A DNA stretch of 64,000 bases from Streptomyces sp. DI166 (lineage in GTDB: Bacteria > Actinomycetota > Actinomycetes > Streptomycetales > Streptomycetaceae): the NCBI RefSeq assembly GCF_900091315.1, contig NZ_FLSP01000023.1, positions 1-64,000 of the forward strand, given 5' to 3'. The translations under genes were made by a program, and so were the position numbers. Shown one piece after another: positions 45,756 to 55,164 of the stretch. The notes beneath the pieces were generated by a model. It was not told where the DNA came from and did no database searches. It saw only the letters and a program-made list of their open reading frames with translations. How positions within the stretch are numbered: the first letter of the stretch is position 1; the number at the start of each line of letters is the position of its first letter.

Positions 45756-46931
45756 ATGCGTTCCACACGTACCCGCCTCGCCGCCACCGCGCTCCTCGCG
45801 GCCGTGGCACTGACCGCGACCGCGTGCGGCGGTTCCGACGACAAGGCGAGCGACAAGGCGAGCGGCGGGCCCGGCGCCTCCCAGGAGGCCGGTCAGGACA
45901 AGGTCGACGTGCCTCAGGGCATCGCCGACAAGCTGAAGGAACACGGCATCGATGTCGACGCCTGGGCCGACGGCGGCTGGCAGGACTGGGACAAGGACAA
46001 GTGGCTCAGTGAGGCCAAGGACTTCGTCAACCCGGTGATCGAGGGGCTGTGGAAGCCCGACCGGATGCAGTCCGCCAAGGCGGCCGACAAGACGATCTCG
46101 GTCAAGGACGCCTCCGCCGACCAGGGCGTCAGCGACCCGGAGCCGGCGCCCGTGGAGGCGACGGCCGAGAAGACGCCGTACCACGAGAACGCCGCGCCCG
46201 TCGGGAAGGTCTTCTTCGATTCCCCGGACGGACCGGCGGTCTGTTCCGGCACGGTGGTCAAGGACGTCAACCACCCGGGCAAGTCCAACCTGGTGTGGAC
46301 GGCGGGGCACTGTGTGCACGCCGGCGGTGACGGCGGCTGGTACCGCAACATCGTCTTCGTCCCCGCCTACAACGACCTCGGCAAGTCCGAGACGGATCTG
46401 GCCAACGCCGGCTCCACGCAGATCGCGCCCTACGGCAACTGGTGGGCGGACTGGGCCTCCACCTCCAACGAGTGGATCCAGGGCGGCTCGTCCTCGGGCG
46501 GCGCGGGTGCGGCGTACGACTACGCCGTGCTGCATGTGAAGCCGGAGCAGGGCGCGAAGTCGCTGGAGGAGACGGTCGGCGCCGCGCTGGACGTGGACTT
46601 CTCGGCGCCGTCCGCGACCGAGTCCGGCACCATGGGCGCCTGGGGCTACCCGGCGGCGCCGCCGTACAACGGTCTGAAGATGTTCAAGTGCCTGGATCAG
46701 CCCGGCCGTCTGTCGCTGAGCCCGACGTTGCCGACGATGTACCGGATCGGCTGCACGATGACGGGTGGCTCGTCCGGCGGCGGCTGGTTCCGGGTGGTGG
46801 ACGGCGAGACCAAGCTGGTGTCGAACACCTCGATCGGCCCCCAGGACAACACCTGGCTCGCGGGCCCGCAGCTCGGCAAGAACGCAGAAGCGCTGTACCA
46901 GAACATGAGCAAGACCTACGGCGGTCAGTGA
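45756..46931 (+). CDS. Trypsin-like protease lipoprotein (paralogue 2)
   Basis: A 391-residue paralogue of the preceding gene. It has a signal with LTATAC and Cys24, the same Trp-rich module (GIADKLKEHGIDVDAWADGG, FVNPVIEGLWKPDRM, about residues 54-104) and the triad His185 (TAGHC), Asp255 (YDYAV) and Ser340 (GGSSGGGW). ATG 45756 follows GGGGGTC. The two genes differ in their acidic linkers and in loops around the active site, so substrates may differ. It ends in a strong hairpin shared with hflX. Confidence 0.88.
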   Translation: MRSTRTRLAATALLAAVALTATACGGSDDKASDKASGGPGASQEAGQDKVDVPQGIADKLKEHGIDVDAWADGGWQDWDKDKWLSEAKDFVNPVIEGLWKPDRMQSAKAADKTISVKDASADQGVSDPEPAPVEATAEKTPYHENAAPVGKVFFDSPDGPAVCSGTVVKDVNHPGKSNLVWTAGHCVHAGGDGGWYRNIVFVPAYNDLGKSETDLANAGSTQIAPYGNWWADWASTSNEWIQGGSSSGGAGAAYDYAVLHVKPEQGAKSLEETVGAALDVDFSAPSATESGTMGAWGYPAAPPYNGLKMFKCLDQPGRLSLSPTLPTMYRIGCTMTGGSSGGGWFRVVDGETKLVSNTSIGPQDNTWLAGPQLGKNAEALYQNMSKTYGGQ

Positions 46932-46941
46932 CCCCGACGTG

Positions 46942-46979
46942 AGAAGGCCCGCCTCCCGGGAAAGGGAGGCGGGCCTTCT
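46942..46979. terminator. Bidirectional hairpin, protease 2 / hflX
   Basis: AGAAGGCCCGCCTCCC (46942-46957) pairs perfectly with GGGAGGCGGGCCTTCT (46964-46979) over a 6-base loop. Confidence 0.9.
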
Positions 46980-46999
46980 GTCGTAGCCGTGTGTGCCGT

Positions 47000-48493
47000 C
47001 TACACAGCCGGAGCCGGGACGTACGGCATGAGTTCCGCCGCCAGCTCCTCGTGCACCCGCACCTTGAGCAGGGTGCCCTCCGGGGTGTGCTCCTCGGAGA
47101 TCACCTCGCCCTCGTCGTGCGCACGGGCGACCAGCTTGCCGAGGGTGTACGGCACCAGCGCCTCGATCTCGACCGAGGGCCGGGGCAGCTCGTTGTCGAT
47201 CAGGGCGAGCAGCTCCGTGATGCCCTGGCCGGTGCGGGCCGAGACGGCGATGGAGCGCTTCTCGATCCGCATCAGCCGCTGGAGCGTCAGCGGGTCGGCC
47301 GCGTCGGCCTTGTTGATCACGACGATCTCGGGTACGTCGGTGGCGCCGACGTCCCTGATCACCTCGCGCACGGCGGCCAGCTGCTCCTCCGGGTTCGGGT
47401 GCGAACCGTCGACCACGTGCAGGATCAGGTCGGACTCGCCGACCTCCTCCATCGTGGAGCGGAACGCCTCGACCAGGTGGTGCGGCAGGTGCCGGACGAA
47501 GCCGACGGTGTCGGCCAGCGTGTAGAGCCGGCCGCTCGGGGTCTCGGCCCGGCGCACGGTCGGGTCCAGGGTCGCGAACAGGGCGTTCTCGACCAAAACG
47601 CCCGCGCCGGTGAGCCGGTTGAGCAGGGAGGACTTGCCCGCGTTGGTGTAGCCCGCGATGGCGACCGAGGGCACCTTGTTGCGCTTGCGCTCCTGGCGCT
47701 TGATCTCGCGGCCGGTCTTCATCTCCGCGATCTCCCGGCGCATCTTCGCCATCTTCTCGCGGATCCGTCGCCGGTCCGTCTCGATCTTGGTCTCACCGGG
47801 ACCACGGGTGGCGAGGCCGCCGCCCTTGCCGCCGCCCATCTGCCGGGACAGCGACTGACCCCAGCCGCGCAGCCTGGGCAGCATGTACTGCATCTGCGCG
47901 AGCGCGACCTGCGCCTTGCCCTCTCGGGACTTGGCGTGCTGGGCGAAGATGTCGAGGATCAGGGCCGTACGGTCGATGACCTTGACCTTGACGACGTCTT
48001 CGAGATGGATGAGCTGGCCGGGGCTGAGCTCACCGTCGCAGATGACGGTGTCGGCGCCCGTGTCGAGAACGATGTCCCGCAGCTCGGTGGCCTTGCCGGA
48101 ACCGATGTAGGTGGCGGCGTCGGGCTTGTCGCGGCGCTGGATGACGCCGTCGAGGACGAGTGCGCCCGCGGTCTCGGCGAGGGCGGCGAGCTCCGCGAGG
48201 GAGTTCTCCGCGTCCTGCACGGTGCCGGTGGTCCAGACGCCGACGAGCACGACCCTCTCCAGACGGAGCTGGCGGTACTCGACCTCGGTGACGTCCTCAA
48301 GCTCGGTGGAGAGGCCCGCCACGCGGCGCAGGGCCGCGCGCTCGGAGCGGTCGAACTGGTCGCCGTCCCGCTCTCCGTCGATCTCGTGGCTCCAGGCGAC
48401 GTCCTCTTCCATCAGGGCATCGGCCCGAAGACCTTCGGCGTAGTTGTGCGCGAGGCGCTGCGAGTCCTGGGAAGGGGAAGAAGAGGAGGTCAT
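47000..48493 (-). CDS. hflX: Ribosome-splitting GTPase HflX
   Basis: A 497-residue HflX GTPase, which binds 50S or 70S ribosomes and rescues stalled or hibernating ones. N-terminal HflX domain (LVGVWTTGTVQDAENSLAELAALAETAGA, YIGSGKATELRD), a coiled-coil linker (GPGETKIETDRRRIREKMAKM) and the G domain with GYTNAGKSSLLNRL (G1), DTVGF (G3) and NKAD (G4). ATG 48493 with AAGGA upstream is chosen over a longer in-frame start. It is the only gene of its unit and converges on the proteases. Confidence 0.96.
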   Translation of the reverse strand: MTSSSSPSQDSQRLAHNYAEGLRADALMEEDVAWSHEIDGERDGDQFDRSERAALRRVAGLSTELEDVTEVEYRQLRLERVVLVGVWTTGTVQDAENSLAELAALAETAGALVLDGVIQRRDKPDAATYIGSGKATELRDIVLDTGADTVICDGELSPGQLIHLEDVVKVKVIDRTALILDIFAQHAKSREGKAQVALAQMQYMLPRLRGWGQSLSRQMGGGKGGGLATRGPGETKIETDRRRIREKMAKMRREIAEMKTGREIKRQERKRNKVPSVAIAGYTNAGKSSLLNRLTGAGVLVENALFATLDPTVRRAETPSGRLYTLADTVGFVRHLPHHLVEAFRSTMEEVGESDLILHVVDGSHPNPEEQLAAVREVIRDVGATDVPEIVVINKADAADPLTLQRLMRIEKRSIAVSARTGQGITELLALIDNELPRPSVEIEALVPYTLGKLVARAHDEGEVISEEHTPEGTLLKVRVHEELAAELMPYVPAPAV

Positions 48494-48657
48494 TGGATCC
48501 TTACGTCGTAGAGGATGCGTGCTCGGCGTCATTGTGCACAACGTACGAGTGCCCCGGGAGATTCCCTCGGAACCTCTGCGGGCCCGTGCGGGCCCTCGGG
48601 CCCCGTGCCGCGCCGACCCGAAGATGGTCGCACGGCACGAGGCGTCTCGTCACCGCC

Positions 48658-50145
48658 TTATTCCGGGGGCGCCGCCGTCGCGGCGGGCGCGACTGCGGGC
48701 CGCGCCTGTGCGACCGGCTTCCAGTCCGGGTGGCCGGGCATGGGCGGGGTCTTCTCGCCGTACAGCCAGGGGTGGAGGAAGCCGGTCAGGTCGCGTCCGG
48801 CGATGGTCGAGGCGAGGGCGACGAAGTCGGCGGTGGAGGCGTTGCCGTCCCGGTGGCGGACCACCCAGGTGCGTTCCAGTCGCTCGAAGGCGGGGCGGCC
48901 GATCTCCTGGCGCAGGGCGTAGAGCACGAGCGCGGCGCCGTCGTAGACGTTGGGCCGGAAGATGCTGATCTTGCGACCGGGGTCGGGGGCCTTGGGCGCG
49001 GCGGGGGGCCCGCCCGCGGCGCGCCAGCGGTCGGAGACGCTGTAGGCGGCCTTCATACGGGCCTGAAGGGGGCGGTCGGCCTTCTCCTCCGCGTACAGGG
49101 CCTCGTACCAGGTGGCGTGCCCCTCGTTGAGCCACAGATCGGACCAGGTACGGGGGCTGACGCTGTTGCCGAACCACTGGTGGGCCAGCTCGTGCACCAT
49201 GATCGCTTCCACGTACCAGGCGGGGTAGGAACGGTCGGTGAACAGGCCCTTCTCGAAGAGGGAGAGGGTCTGGGTCTCCAGTTCGAATCCGGTGTCCACG
49301 TCCGCCATGAGCACGCCGTACGTCTCGAAGGGGTAGCGGCCGACCTTGCTCTCCATCCAGGAGATCTGGTCGGGGGTCTTCTTCAGCCAGGGCTCCAGCT
49401 TCTCCCGGTGTGCGGTGGGGACGACGTCACGGACGGGGAGGGCGTGCGGGCCGGTGCGGCGCAGGATGGTGGAGCGGCCGATGGAGACCTGGGCGAGTTC
49501 GGTGGCCATGGGGTGCTGGGTGCGGTAGGTCCAGGTCGTCGCCGCGCGGGTGCGGTCCACGTCGGTGGGGACGCCGTTGGCGACGGCGGTGTATCCGTTC
49601 GGGGCGGACACCCTGATGGTGAACATCGCCTTGTCCGAGGGGTGGTCGTTGCCGGGGAAGACCAGGTGGGCGGCGTCGGCCTGGTTGGCCATGGCCAGGC
49701 CGTCCGCGGTGCGCACCCAGCCGCCCTCGCGGTCCTCGGCGGGCCTCGGGTCGCTGGTGTGCCGGACGGTGATACGCATCCAGCTGCCCCGCGTGAGGGG
49801 GTCCTCCGGGGTGACGACCAGGTCGTCGCCCGCGGTGGTGAAGGCGGCGGGCTCGCCGTCCAGCTCCACGGAGTGGACCTTGCCGTGGGCGAAGTCGAGG
49901 TTGACGCGGTCGAGGGTCGTCGTGGTCCAGGCGTCGATGGTGGTGACGGCCTGGAGGGGCTCGCTGTTGCTGCCCGCGTAGGTGAAGGACAGGTCGTACG
50001 AGGCGACGTCGTAGCCCGGGTTGCCGAGGTGCGGGAAGAGACGGTCGCCGACGCCCAGGGGTTCGGCGGGGGCGGCGGCGGCGACCAGGCAGACGGTCAC
50101 GGCCGAGGCGAGGAGGGCGCTGGCCTTGCGGGACGTGTGCGGCAT
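48658..50145 (-). CDS. Secreted M1-family metallopeptidase
   Basis: A 495-residue exported zinc aminopeptidase-like protein. Signal peptide about 1-27. The zinc site is complete: HELAH at 318-322 and the third ligand Glu341 in NEGHATW. The exopeptidase motif usually written GAMEN reads GFELETQ here (286-292), as in the actinobacterial secreted M1 group. It lacks the large C-terminal domain of aminopeptidase N, so it is a short form. The C-terminus is Ala/Pro-rich. It follows rshA on the same strand, 78 bases away. Confidence 0.93.
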   Translation of the reverse strand: MPHTSRKASALLASAVTVCLVAAAAPAEPLGVGDRLFPHLGNPGYDVASYDLSFTYAGSNSEPLQAVTTIDAWTTTTLDRVNLDFAHGKVHSVELDGEPAAFTTAGDDLVVTPEDPLTRGSWMRITVRHTSDPRPAEDREGGWVRTADGLAMANQADAAHLVFPGNDHPSDKAMFTIRVSAPNGYTAVANGVPTDVDRTRAATTWTYRTQHPMATELAQVSIGRSTILRRTGPHALPVRDVVPTAHREKLEPWLKKTPDQISWMESKVGRYPFETYGVLMADVDTGFELETQTLSLFEKGLFTDRSYPAWYVEAIMVHELAHQWFGNSVSPRTWSDLWLNEGHATWYEALYAEEKADRPLQARMKAAYSVSDRWRAAGGPPAAPKAPDPGRKISIFRPNVYDGAALVLYALRQEIGRPAFERLERTWVVRHRDGNASTADFVALASTIAGRDLTGFLHPWLYGEKTPPMPGHPDWKPVAQARPAVAPAATAAPPE

Positions 50146-50223
50146 GGACCACCGCTACCAGCGGGAACGGCCAAGGCGGCGGCGACGCGCGCCCGGCCCA
50201 CCCGAACGGGGTCGGCTCGGCCC

Positions 50224-52350
50224 CTACGACATGCCCGGCTGGGTCTGCGTCCGGCTGACGTCGTACACGCCCGCCACGTTCCGCATGGCCCGCATGAGGG
50301 CGGGCAGGTCGGCGGCGTCCGGGAGCTGGACGGTGTAGGTGTGCCGGACCCGCTGCTGGGTGGGCGGTTCCACCGTCGCCGACACGATCTCCGCGCCCTC
50401 CGTGGCCATCGCCTCGGTGAGGTCGGCCAGCAGATGCGGGCGGACGAACGATTCGGCGACCAGCGTCACCCGGCATTCGCTCGTGCCGCGCCAGTGCACG
50501 GCGATCTCCGGACGGCCTGTGCTCTTCATACGCGCGACCGCCGTGCACAGCACGCGGTGCACGGTCACCGCTCCCCCGCGTACCGCGAAGCCGGTGATCT
50601 CGTCGGGCGGTACCGGGGTGCAGCAGCCCGCCAGCCGTACCGTCGCGTCCGGCTGGTCGACCACGACATTGGCGGCCGGACGGGCGGTCGAGGAGCCCTC
50701 CGTGGACAGCGCCTCGGTGGTGGGGCGGGGCGCTGGGGCGCTCTCGGCGGGGCGCTCGCCCTCCTCCCCGGTGGCCGGGTGCGCGGCCAGCCAGCGCTGG
50801 ATGGCGATGCGGGCGGCGGGGGTGTGGGCGTGCTCCAGCCACTCCCTGGAGGGCTCGGAGGCGGGGTCCTGGCCCATGAGGAGCTCGACGGTGTCGCCGT
50901 CCTTCAGGACGGTGCTGAGGGTCGCCAGGCGGCCGTTCACACGGGCGCCGATGCAGGCGTGGGCGTCCTCGCCGTACTGCGCGTAGGCGGCGTCCACGCA
51001 GCTCGCGCCCTCGGGCAGACCGAGGGTGCCGCCGTCGGCGCGGAAGACGGTGATCTCGCGGTTCTGGGCGAGGTCCTCGCGCAGGGTGGACCAGAAGGTG
51101 TCGGGGTCCGGGGCGGCCTGCTGCCAGTCGAGGAGGCGGGAGAGCCAGCCGGGGCGGGTGGGGTCGGCGCGCTCGCCGTCGGCGGGTTCGTCGGAGGAGG
51201 GGGCGTAGGGGTTGCCGAGGGCGACCACGCCGGCCTCGGCGACCTTGTGCATCTGGTGGGTGCGGATGAGGACCTCGACGACCTGTCCGTCCGGGCGGGC
51301 GACCGCGGTGTGCAGGGACTGGTACAGGTTGAACTTCGGTACGGCGATGAAGTCCTTGAACTCCGAGACCACCGGGGTCATACAGGTGTGCAGTTCGCCG
51401 AGGACGCCGTAGCAGTCCGCGTCCTCGGCGACCAGGACCAGCAGCCGTCCGAAGTCGGCGCCGCGCAGTCGGCCGCGTTTGCGGGCCACCCGGTGCACGG
51501 AGACGAAGTGCCGTGGCCGGATGAGGACTTCGGCCTGGATGTCCGCGTCCCTGAGCACCGTGCGCATCTCGTCCGCGACCTCGGCGAGCGGGTCGTCCGC
51601 GCGGGAGGCGTTCTCGACGATCAACTCCCGCGTGTGCTCGTACTCCTCGGGGTGCAGGATCGCGAAGACCAGGTCCTCCAGCTCCGTCTTCAGTGCCTGG
51701 ACGCCGAGCCGTTCGGCGAGCGGGATGAGGACGTCCCGGGTCACCTTGGCGATGCGTTCCTGCTTCTCGGGGCGCATCACGCCGAGGGTGCGCATGTTGT
51801 GCAGGCGGTCGGCGAGTTTGATCGACATCACCCGGACGTCGTTGCCGGTGGCCACGAGCATCTTGCGGAAGGTCTCCGGCTCGGCGGCGGCGCCGTAGTC
51901 GACCTTCTCCAGCTTGGTGACGCCGTCGACGAGATAGCGCACCTCCGCGCCGAACTGCTCGCCGACCTGATCGAGCGTCACCTCGGTGTCCTCGACGGTG
52001 TCGTGGAGCAGGGAGGCGGTCAATGTCGTGGTCTCGGCGCCGAGTTCGGCGAGGATGAGGGTCACGGCGAGGGGGTGCGTGATGTACGGCTCGCCGCTCT
52101 TGCGCATCTGGCCGCGGTGCGAGGACTCGGCCAGCACATAGGCGCGGCGCAGCGGTTCGAGGTCGGCGTCGGGGTGGTGGGCGCGGTGGGCCTCGACGAC
52201 ATGGCTGATGGCGTCGGGCAGGCGGTCGCGGGCGGTCGGGCCGAGCAGTGCGGCACGCCCGAGGCGCCGCAGGTCGATACGGGCCCGCCAGCGTGCTGCG
52301 GGCCCGGTCACCGGACCGGGCGTCGCGGGGTTCGTGGCCTCCGCACTCAT
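50224..52350 (-). CDS. rshA: RelA/SpoT homologue RshA
   Basis: A 708-residue (p)ppGpp enzyme. HD hydrolase domain at about 55-230 with His116-Asp117 (LLHDTVEDT). Synthetase domain at about 275-395: FKDFIAVPKFNLYQSLHT and Glu359 in VVEVLIRTHQMH are intact, but the first half (RPRHFVSVHRVARKRGRLRGADFGRLL) lacks parts of the usual RPKH...YDL pattern. TGS (about 430-510), zinc-finger (AGCCTPVPPDEITGF) and ACT domains follow. ATG 52350 has GGAGGTG upstream; the longer in-frame reading is not coding. S. coelicolor has RelA plus RshA; this is the RshA type next to dapF. Confidence 0.92.
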   Translation of the reverse strand: MSAEATNPATPGPVTGPAARWRARIDLRRLGRAALLGPTARDRLPDAISHVVEAHRAHHPDADLEPLRRAYVLAESSHRGQMRKSGEPYITHPLAVTLILAELGAETTTLTASLLHDTVEDTEVTLDQVGEQFGAEVRYLVDGVTKLEKVDYGAAAEPETFRKMLVATGNDVRVMSIKLADRLHNMRTLGVMRPEKQERIAKVTRDVLIPLAERLGVQALKTELEDLVFAILHPEEYEHTRELIVENASRADDPLAEVADEMRTVLRDADIQAEVLIRPRHFVSVHRVARKRGRLRGADFGRLLVLVAEDADCYGVLGELHTCMTPVVSEFKDFIAVPKFNLYQSLHTAVARPDGQVVEVLIRTHQMHKVAEAGVVALGNPYAPSSDEPADGERADPTRPGWLSRLLDWQQAAPDPDTFWSTLREDLAQNREITVFRADGGTLGLPEGASCVDAAYAQYGEDAHACIGARVNGRLATLSTVLKDGDTVELLMGQDPASEPSREWLEHAHTPAARIAIQRWLAAHPATGEEGERPAESAPAPRPTTEALSTEGSSTARPAANVVVDQPDATVRLAGCCTPVPPDEITGFAVRGGAVTVHRVLCTAVARMKSTGRPEIAVHWRGTSECRVTLVAESFVRPHLLADLTEAMATEGAEIVSATVEPPTQQRVRHTYTVQLPDAADLPALMRAMRNVAGVYDVSRTQTQPGMS

Positions 52351-52509
52351 GGGCACCTCCGGCTGCGTGGACCGGCGGACGGGGTGCCCCATGGCGGACA
52401 CGGCTCCGGGGACTGGCAACGGTCCCCCGTCCGGGCCGGTGCTTGATGCTACCGAGCCCATCACGCGCGGCTGACCGCCTCTCGCCGAGCGTGAAACGGA
52501 TCACCCATT

Positions 52510-52523
52510 CGAGCGAAGGTTCG
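52510..52523. promoter_or_regulatory. LexA-box-like site upstream of rshA
   Basis: CGAGC-GAAG-GTTCG differs from the SOS box CGAAC-N4-GTTCG at one base. It lies 160 bases upstream of the rshA start. Confidence 0.4.
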
Positions 52524-52586
52524 CAGGTTTACGGTTTCGAACCCCGCGACCTGCGGCCGACCGGGGTTTCGATCGTCGACCGGGTA

Positions 52587-52611
52587 CCCGCGGAGGACGC
52601 CCCTCCGCGGG
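52587..52611. repeat. 10-bp inverted repeat between rshA and dapF
   Basis: CCCGCGGAGG (52587-52596) pairs perfectly with CCTCCGCGGG (52602-52611) over a 5-base loop. It may be a second terminator of dapF. Confidence 0.7.
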
Positions 52612-52656
52612 CCGAGCACCCGGCAGAACCGATATCAAGTCGTTGCGGTACGACGG

Positions 52657-52685
52657 GTTTCAGCGGGCCGTTGAGGCGCTGAAAC
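52657..52685 (-). terminator. dapF terminator
   Basis: GTTTCAGCG (52657-52665) pairs with CGCTGAAAC (52677-52685) over an 11-base loop, a few bases after the dapF stop. The surrounding 339 bases (52351-52689) show no coding pattern. Confidence 0.75.
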
Positions 52686-52689
52686 GGAC

Positions 52690-53559
52690 TCAACCGGCGA
52701 GCGAGGCCAGCCAGTCGGCGTCGATCTCGCCCTCGGCGACGATCACCGCGGGACCGGTCATCTCGATCTCGCCGTCGGGCAGTTCGGTGATCACCAGAGT
52801 GCCGCCGGGCACGTCGACGGTGTACGTCGCGGGCGTGCCGGTGACCGCGGGGTCGGCGCCGTCCCGGCGGGCCGTGGCGACGGCGACGGCGCACGCGCCC
52901 GTGCCGCAGGAGCGGGTCTCCCCGGCGCCGCGCTCGTGCACGCGCAGGGCGACGTGCCGGGGGCCGCGGTCGACGACGAACTCGACGTTCACCCCGTCCG
53001 GATAGGCCGAGGCCGGGCTGAACGGCGGCGGCGCGAGCAGGTCCCCCGCGTGGGCGAGGTCCTCGACGAACGCGACCGCGTGCGGGTTGCCCATGTTCAC
53101 GTTCCGCGCGGGCCAGCTGCGCTCGCCGACGCTCACCGTGACCTCGCCCTCGGGCAGGCGGGCCTTGCCCATGCCGACGGTGACGTCGCCGTCCTTGGCG
53201 AGGTGCACGCGCTTGACGCCCCCGCGCGTGGCGACCGCGAGGTCACCTTCGCCGACGTGTTCGGCGCGCTGGAGGTAGCGGGCGAAGACGCGGACGCCGT
53301 TGCCGCACATCTCGGCGATCGAGCCGTCGCCGTTGCGGTAGTCCATGAACCACTCCGCCTCGGCCGCCATTTCCTTGGCCTCGGGGTGCGCGGCGGACCG
53401 CACTACGTGCAGCAGCCCGTCACCGCCGATGCCCGCGCGCCGGTCGCACAGCGCGGCGACGGCGGACGGGGGCAGGTCGATGGCGTTCTCCGGGTCCGGG
53501 ACGATCACGAAGTCGTTCTCGGTCCCGTGCCCCTTGAGGAAGGCGATCCGCGTGCTCAT
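52690..53559 (-). CDS. dapF: Diaminopimelate epimerase
   Basis: A 289-residue epimerase that converts LL- to meso-diaminopimelate for lysine and, in other genera, peptidoglycan (Streptomyces walls carry LL-DAP). The two catalytic cysteines are Cys85 (MCGNGVR) and Cys218 (SCGTGAC). ATG 53559 is chosen because a TACGAT box (53566-53571, minus strand) lies 6 bases upstream and homology begins at MSTRIAFLKGHG; this again indicates a leaderless mRNA. Upstream and downstream genes are unrelated. Confidence 0.96.
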   Translation of the reverse strand: MSTRIAFLKGHGTENDFVIVPDPENAIDLPPSAVAALCDRRAGIGGDGLLHVVRSAAHPEAKEMAAEAEWFMDYRNGDGSIAEMCGNGVRVFARYLQRAEHVGEGDLAVATRGGVKRVHLAKDGDVTVGMGKARLPEGEVTVSVGERSWPARNVNMGNPHAVAFVEDLAHAGDLLAPPPFSPASAYPDGVNVEFVVDRGPRHVALRVHERGAGETRSCGTGACAVAVATARRDGADPAVTGTPATYTVDVPGGTLVITELPDGEIEMTGPAVIVAEGEIDADWLASLAG

Positions 53560-53611
53560 GCCTCGATCGTACGGTGCCGCACCGACAGGCACGGAAACTG
53601 CAACCGGCGGC

Positions 53612-54118
53612 TCAGCGCAGCCGGGCCACGCGCAGCACGGCGAGCATCACCACGGCGGCCACGACCACGACGTACAGCAGCACCATGCGCCAGTCCGCAC
53701 GTCTGCCGGAGCCGCGCTGGGGCAGGCCGGGCCACGTGTAACCCACGCGGCGCGCCGCCATCATTCCCCAGCCGGCCGCGCAGGAGCAGATCAGCAGGCC
53801 CAGCATGGCGATCACGGCGCCGCTGTCGCCGAAGTCGAAGGCCAGCGGGAAGGCGAACATCAGGGAGCCGACCGCGGCCAGGGCCACGATGGGGGCCAGC
53901 TGCCAGATACGCAGTCTGCGCTGCGGGCGGAGCTCGACCTCGACCTCGGGGCCGTCGGGGAACATCTCCTCCGGTTCCGGGCCGTCGGCGGTCACGCCGC
54001 CCTGGATGTCGTCGTCGGGACCGTCCGGGCTGAGACGGTCGTCGTTCCGCTCCGGTTCGCCCCGGTCACCGGTGACGGCTTCGGTACCTTGTGCGGTGTC
54101 GCGAGGGCCGGCCTCCAT
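53612..54118 (-). CDS. Conserved membrane protein of unknown function
   Basis: This 168-residue protein has an acidic, disordered N-terminal 65 residues (GPEPEEMFPDGPEVEVEL) and three membrane helices (LAPIVALAAVGSLMFAFPLA, AVIAMLGLLICSCAAGWGMM, MVLLYVVVVAAVVMLAVL). I do not recognise a family. ATG 54118 follows GGGAGG by about 10 bases; a GTG ten codons upstream is an alternative. It lies between miaA and dapF on the same strand. Confidence 0.8.
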   Translation of the reverse strand: MEAGPRDTAQGTEAVTGDRGEPERNDDRLSPDGPDDDIQGGVTADGPEPEEMFPDGPEVEVELRPQRRLRIWQLAPIVALAAVGSLMFAFPLAFDFGDSGAVIAMLGLLICSCAAGWGMMAARRVGYTWPGLPQRGSGRRADWRMVLLYVVVVAAVVMLAVLRVARLR

Positions 54119-54226
54119 CGCCACGCGCCCTCCCAACTCGGACTCCACTTGGTCGATCGAAGCTCGATGATGGCATGGCGCCGGAGGCCACGATGACGGC
54201 CGGAGCGTCCCGATGCCATGACGTGA

Positions 54227-55164
54227 TCAGGCTGTAACCGGTCGTTCGACCAACGCCAGCGCGAGCTGCGGAAGTTTGGTCAGGTCCTCCGCGGCCCCAC
54301 TGAGCCAATGCACCCGCGGATCGCGTCTGAACCATGAATCCTGACGGCGCGCGAAGCGCTTGGTGGCGCGGACGGTCTCGGTCCGGGCCTCGGCCATGGT
54401 GCACTCCCCGGAGAGCGCCGCGAGCACCTGCTGGTAGCCGAGCGCGCGCGAGGCCGTACGCCCCTCGCGCAACCCTCGCGCCTCCAGTGCGCGCACTTCC
54501 TCGACGAGTCCGGCGTCCCACATCCGGTCGACGCGCCGGGCGATGCGCTCGTCGAGTTCGGGGCGGGCGACGTCGACACCGATCTGCACGGTGTCGTAGA
54601 CCGAGTCGTGGCCCGGCAGGTTGGCCGTGAAGGGCTGCCCGGTGATCTCGATCACTTCGAGGGCGCGGACGATACGGCGGCCGTTGCTGGGCAGGATCGC
54701 CTGCGCGGCCTCCGGGTCGGCGGCGGCGAGGCGGGCGTGCAGGGCGCCGGAGCCGCGCAAGGTGAGCTCCTCCTCCAGGCGGGCGCGGACCTCGGGGTCG
54801 GTGCCGGGGAACTCCAGGTTGTCGACGGCGCCGCGGACGTACAGGCCGGAGCCGCCGACCAGGATCGGCCAGCGCCCCTCGGCGAGCAGTGCGTCGATCC
54901 GCTCCCGCGCGAGGCGCTGGTACTCGGCGACGGAGGCGGTGACGGTGACGTCCCAGACGTCCAGCAGGTGGTGCGGGACGCCGTGCCGCTCCTCGGGCGT
55001 CAGCTTGGCGGTGCCGATGTCCATCCCTCGGTAGAGCTGCATGGAGTCGGCGTTGACGACCTCGCCGCCGAGCTCTCGGGCCAGGAAGACGCCCAGATCG
55101 GACTTTCCGGCCGCGGTGGGACCGACGACGGCGATGACGCGGGGGGCGGGGGTGCGCTGCTCAC
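54227..55164 (-). CDS. miaA: tRNA dimethylallyltransferase MiaA (start obscured by a possible frameshift)
   Basis: About 312 residues. MiaA adds dimethylallyl to A37 of tRNAs reading U-starting codons; MiaB, encoded nearby, completes ms2i6A. P-loop [36 protein letters not shown] and the C-terminal [14 protein letters not shown] are typical. The frame is open far upstream without a good start. GTG 55164 (MSSAPPP) is out of frame by one base; adding one C to the run at 55141-55146 joins it to PRVIAVVGP, which gives a normal N-terminus. TTG 55180 is the only in-frame alternative nearby. Confidence 0.85.

Noticed and set aside
48493-52446. 1317-codon rightward open frame
   Set aside because: It is antisense to the M1 peptidase and rshA, both firmly identified.
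49427-52504. 1025-codon leftward open frame rich in Arg/Pro
   Set aside because: It overlaps rshA and the M1 peptidase gene in another frame; composition is typical of a shadow frame.
52530-52545. GTTTCGAACCCCGC resembling a tRNA T-arm
   Set aside because: No acceptor, D or anticodon arm can be folded around it.
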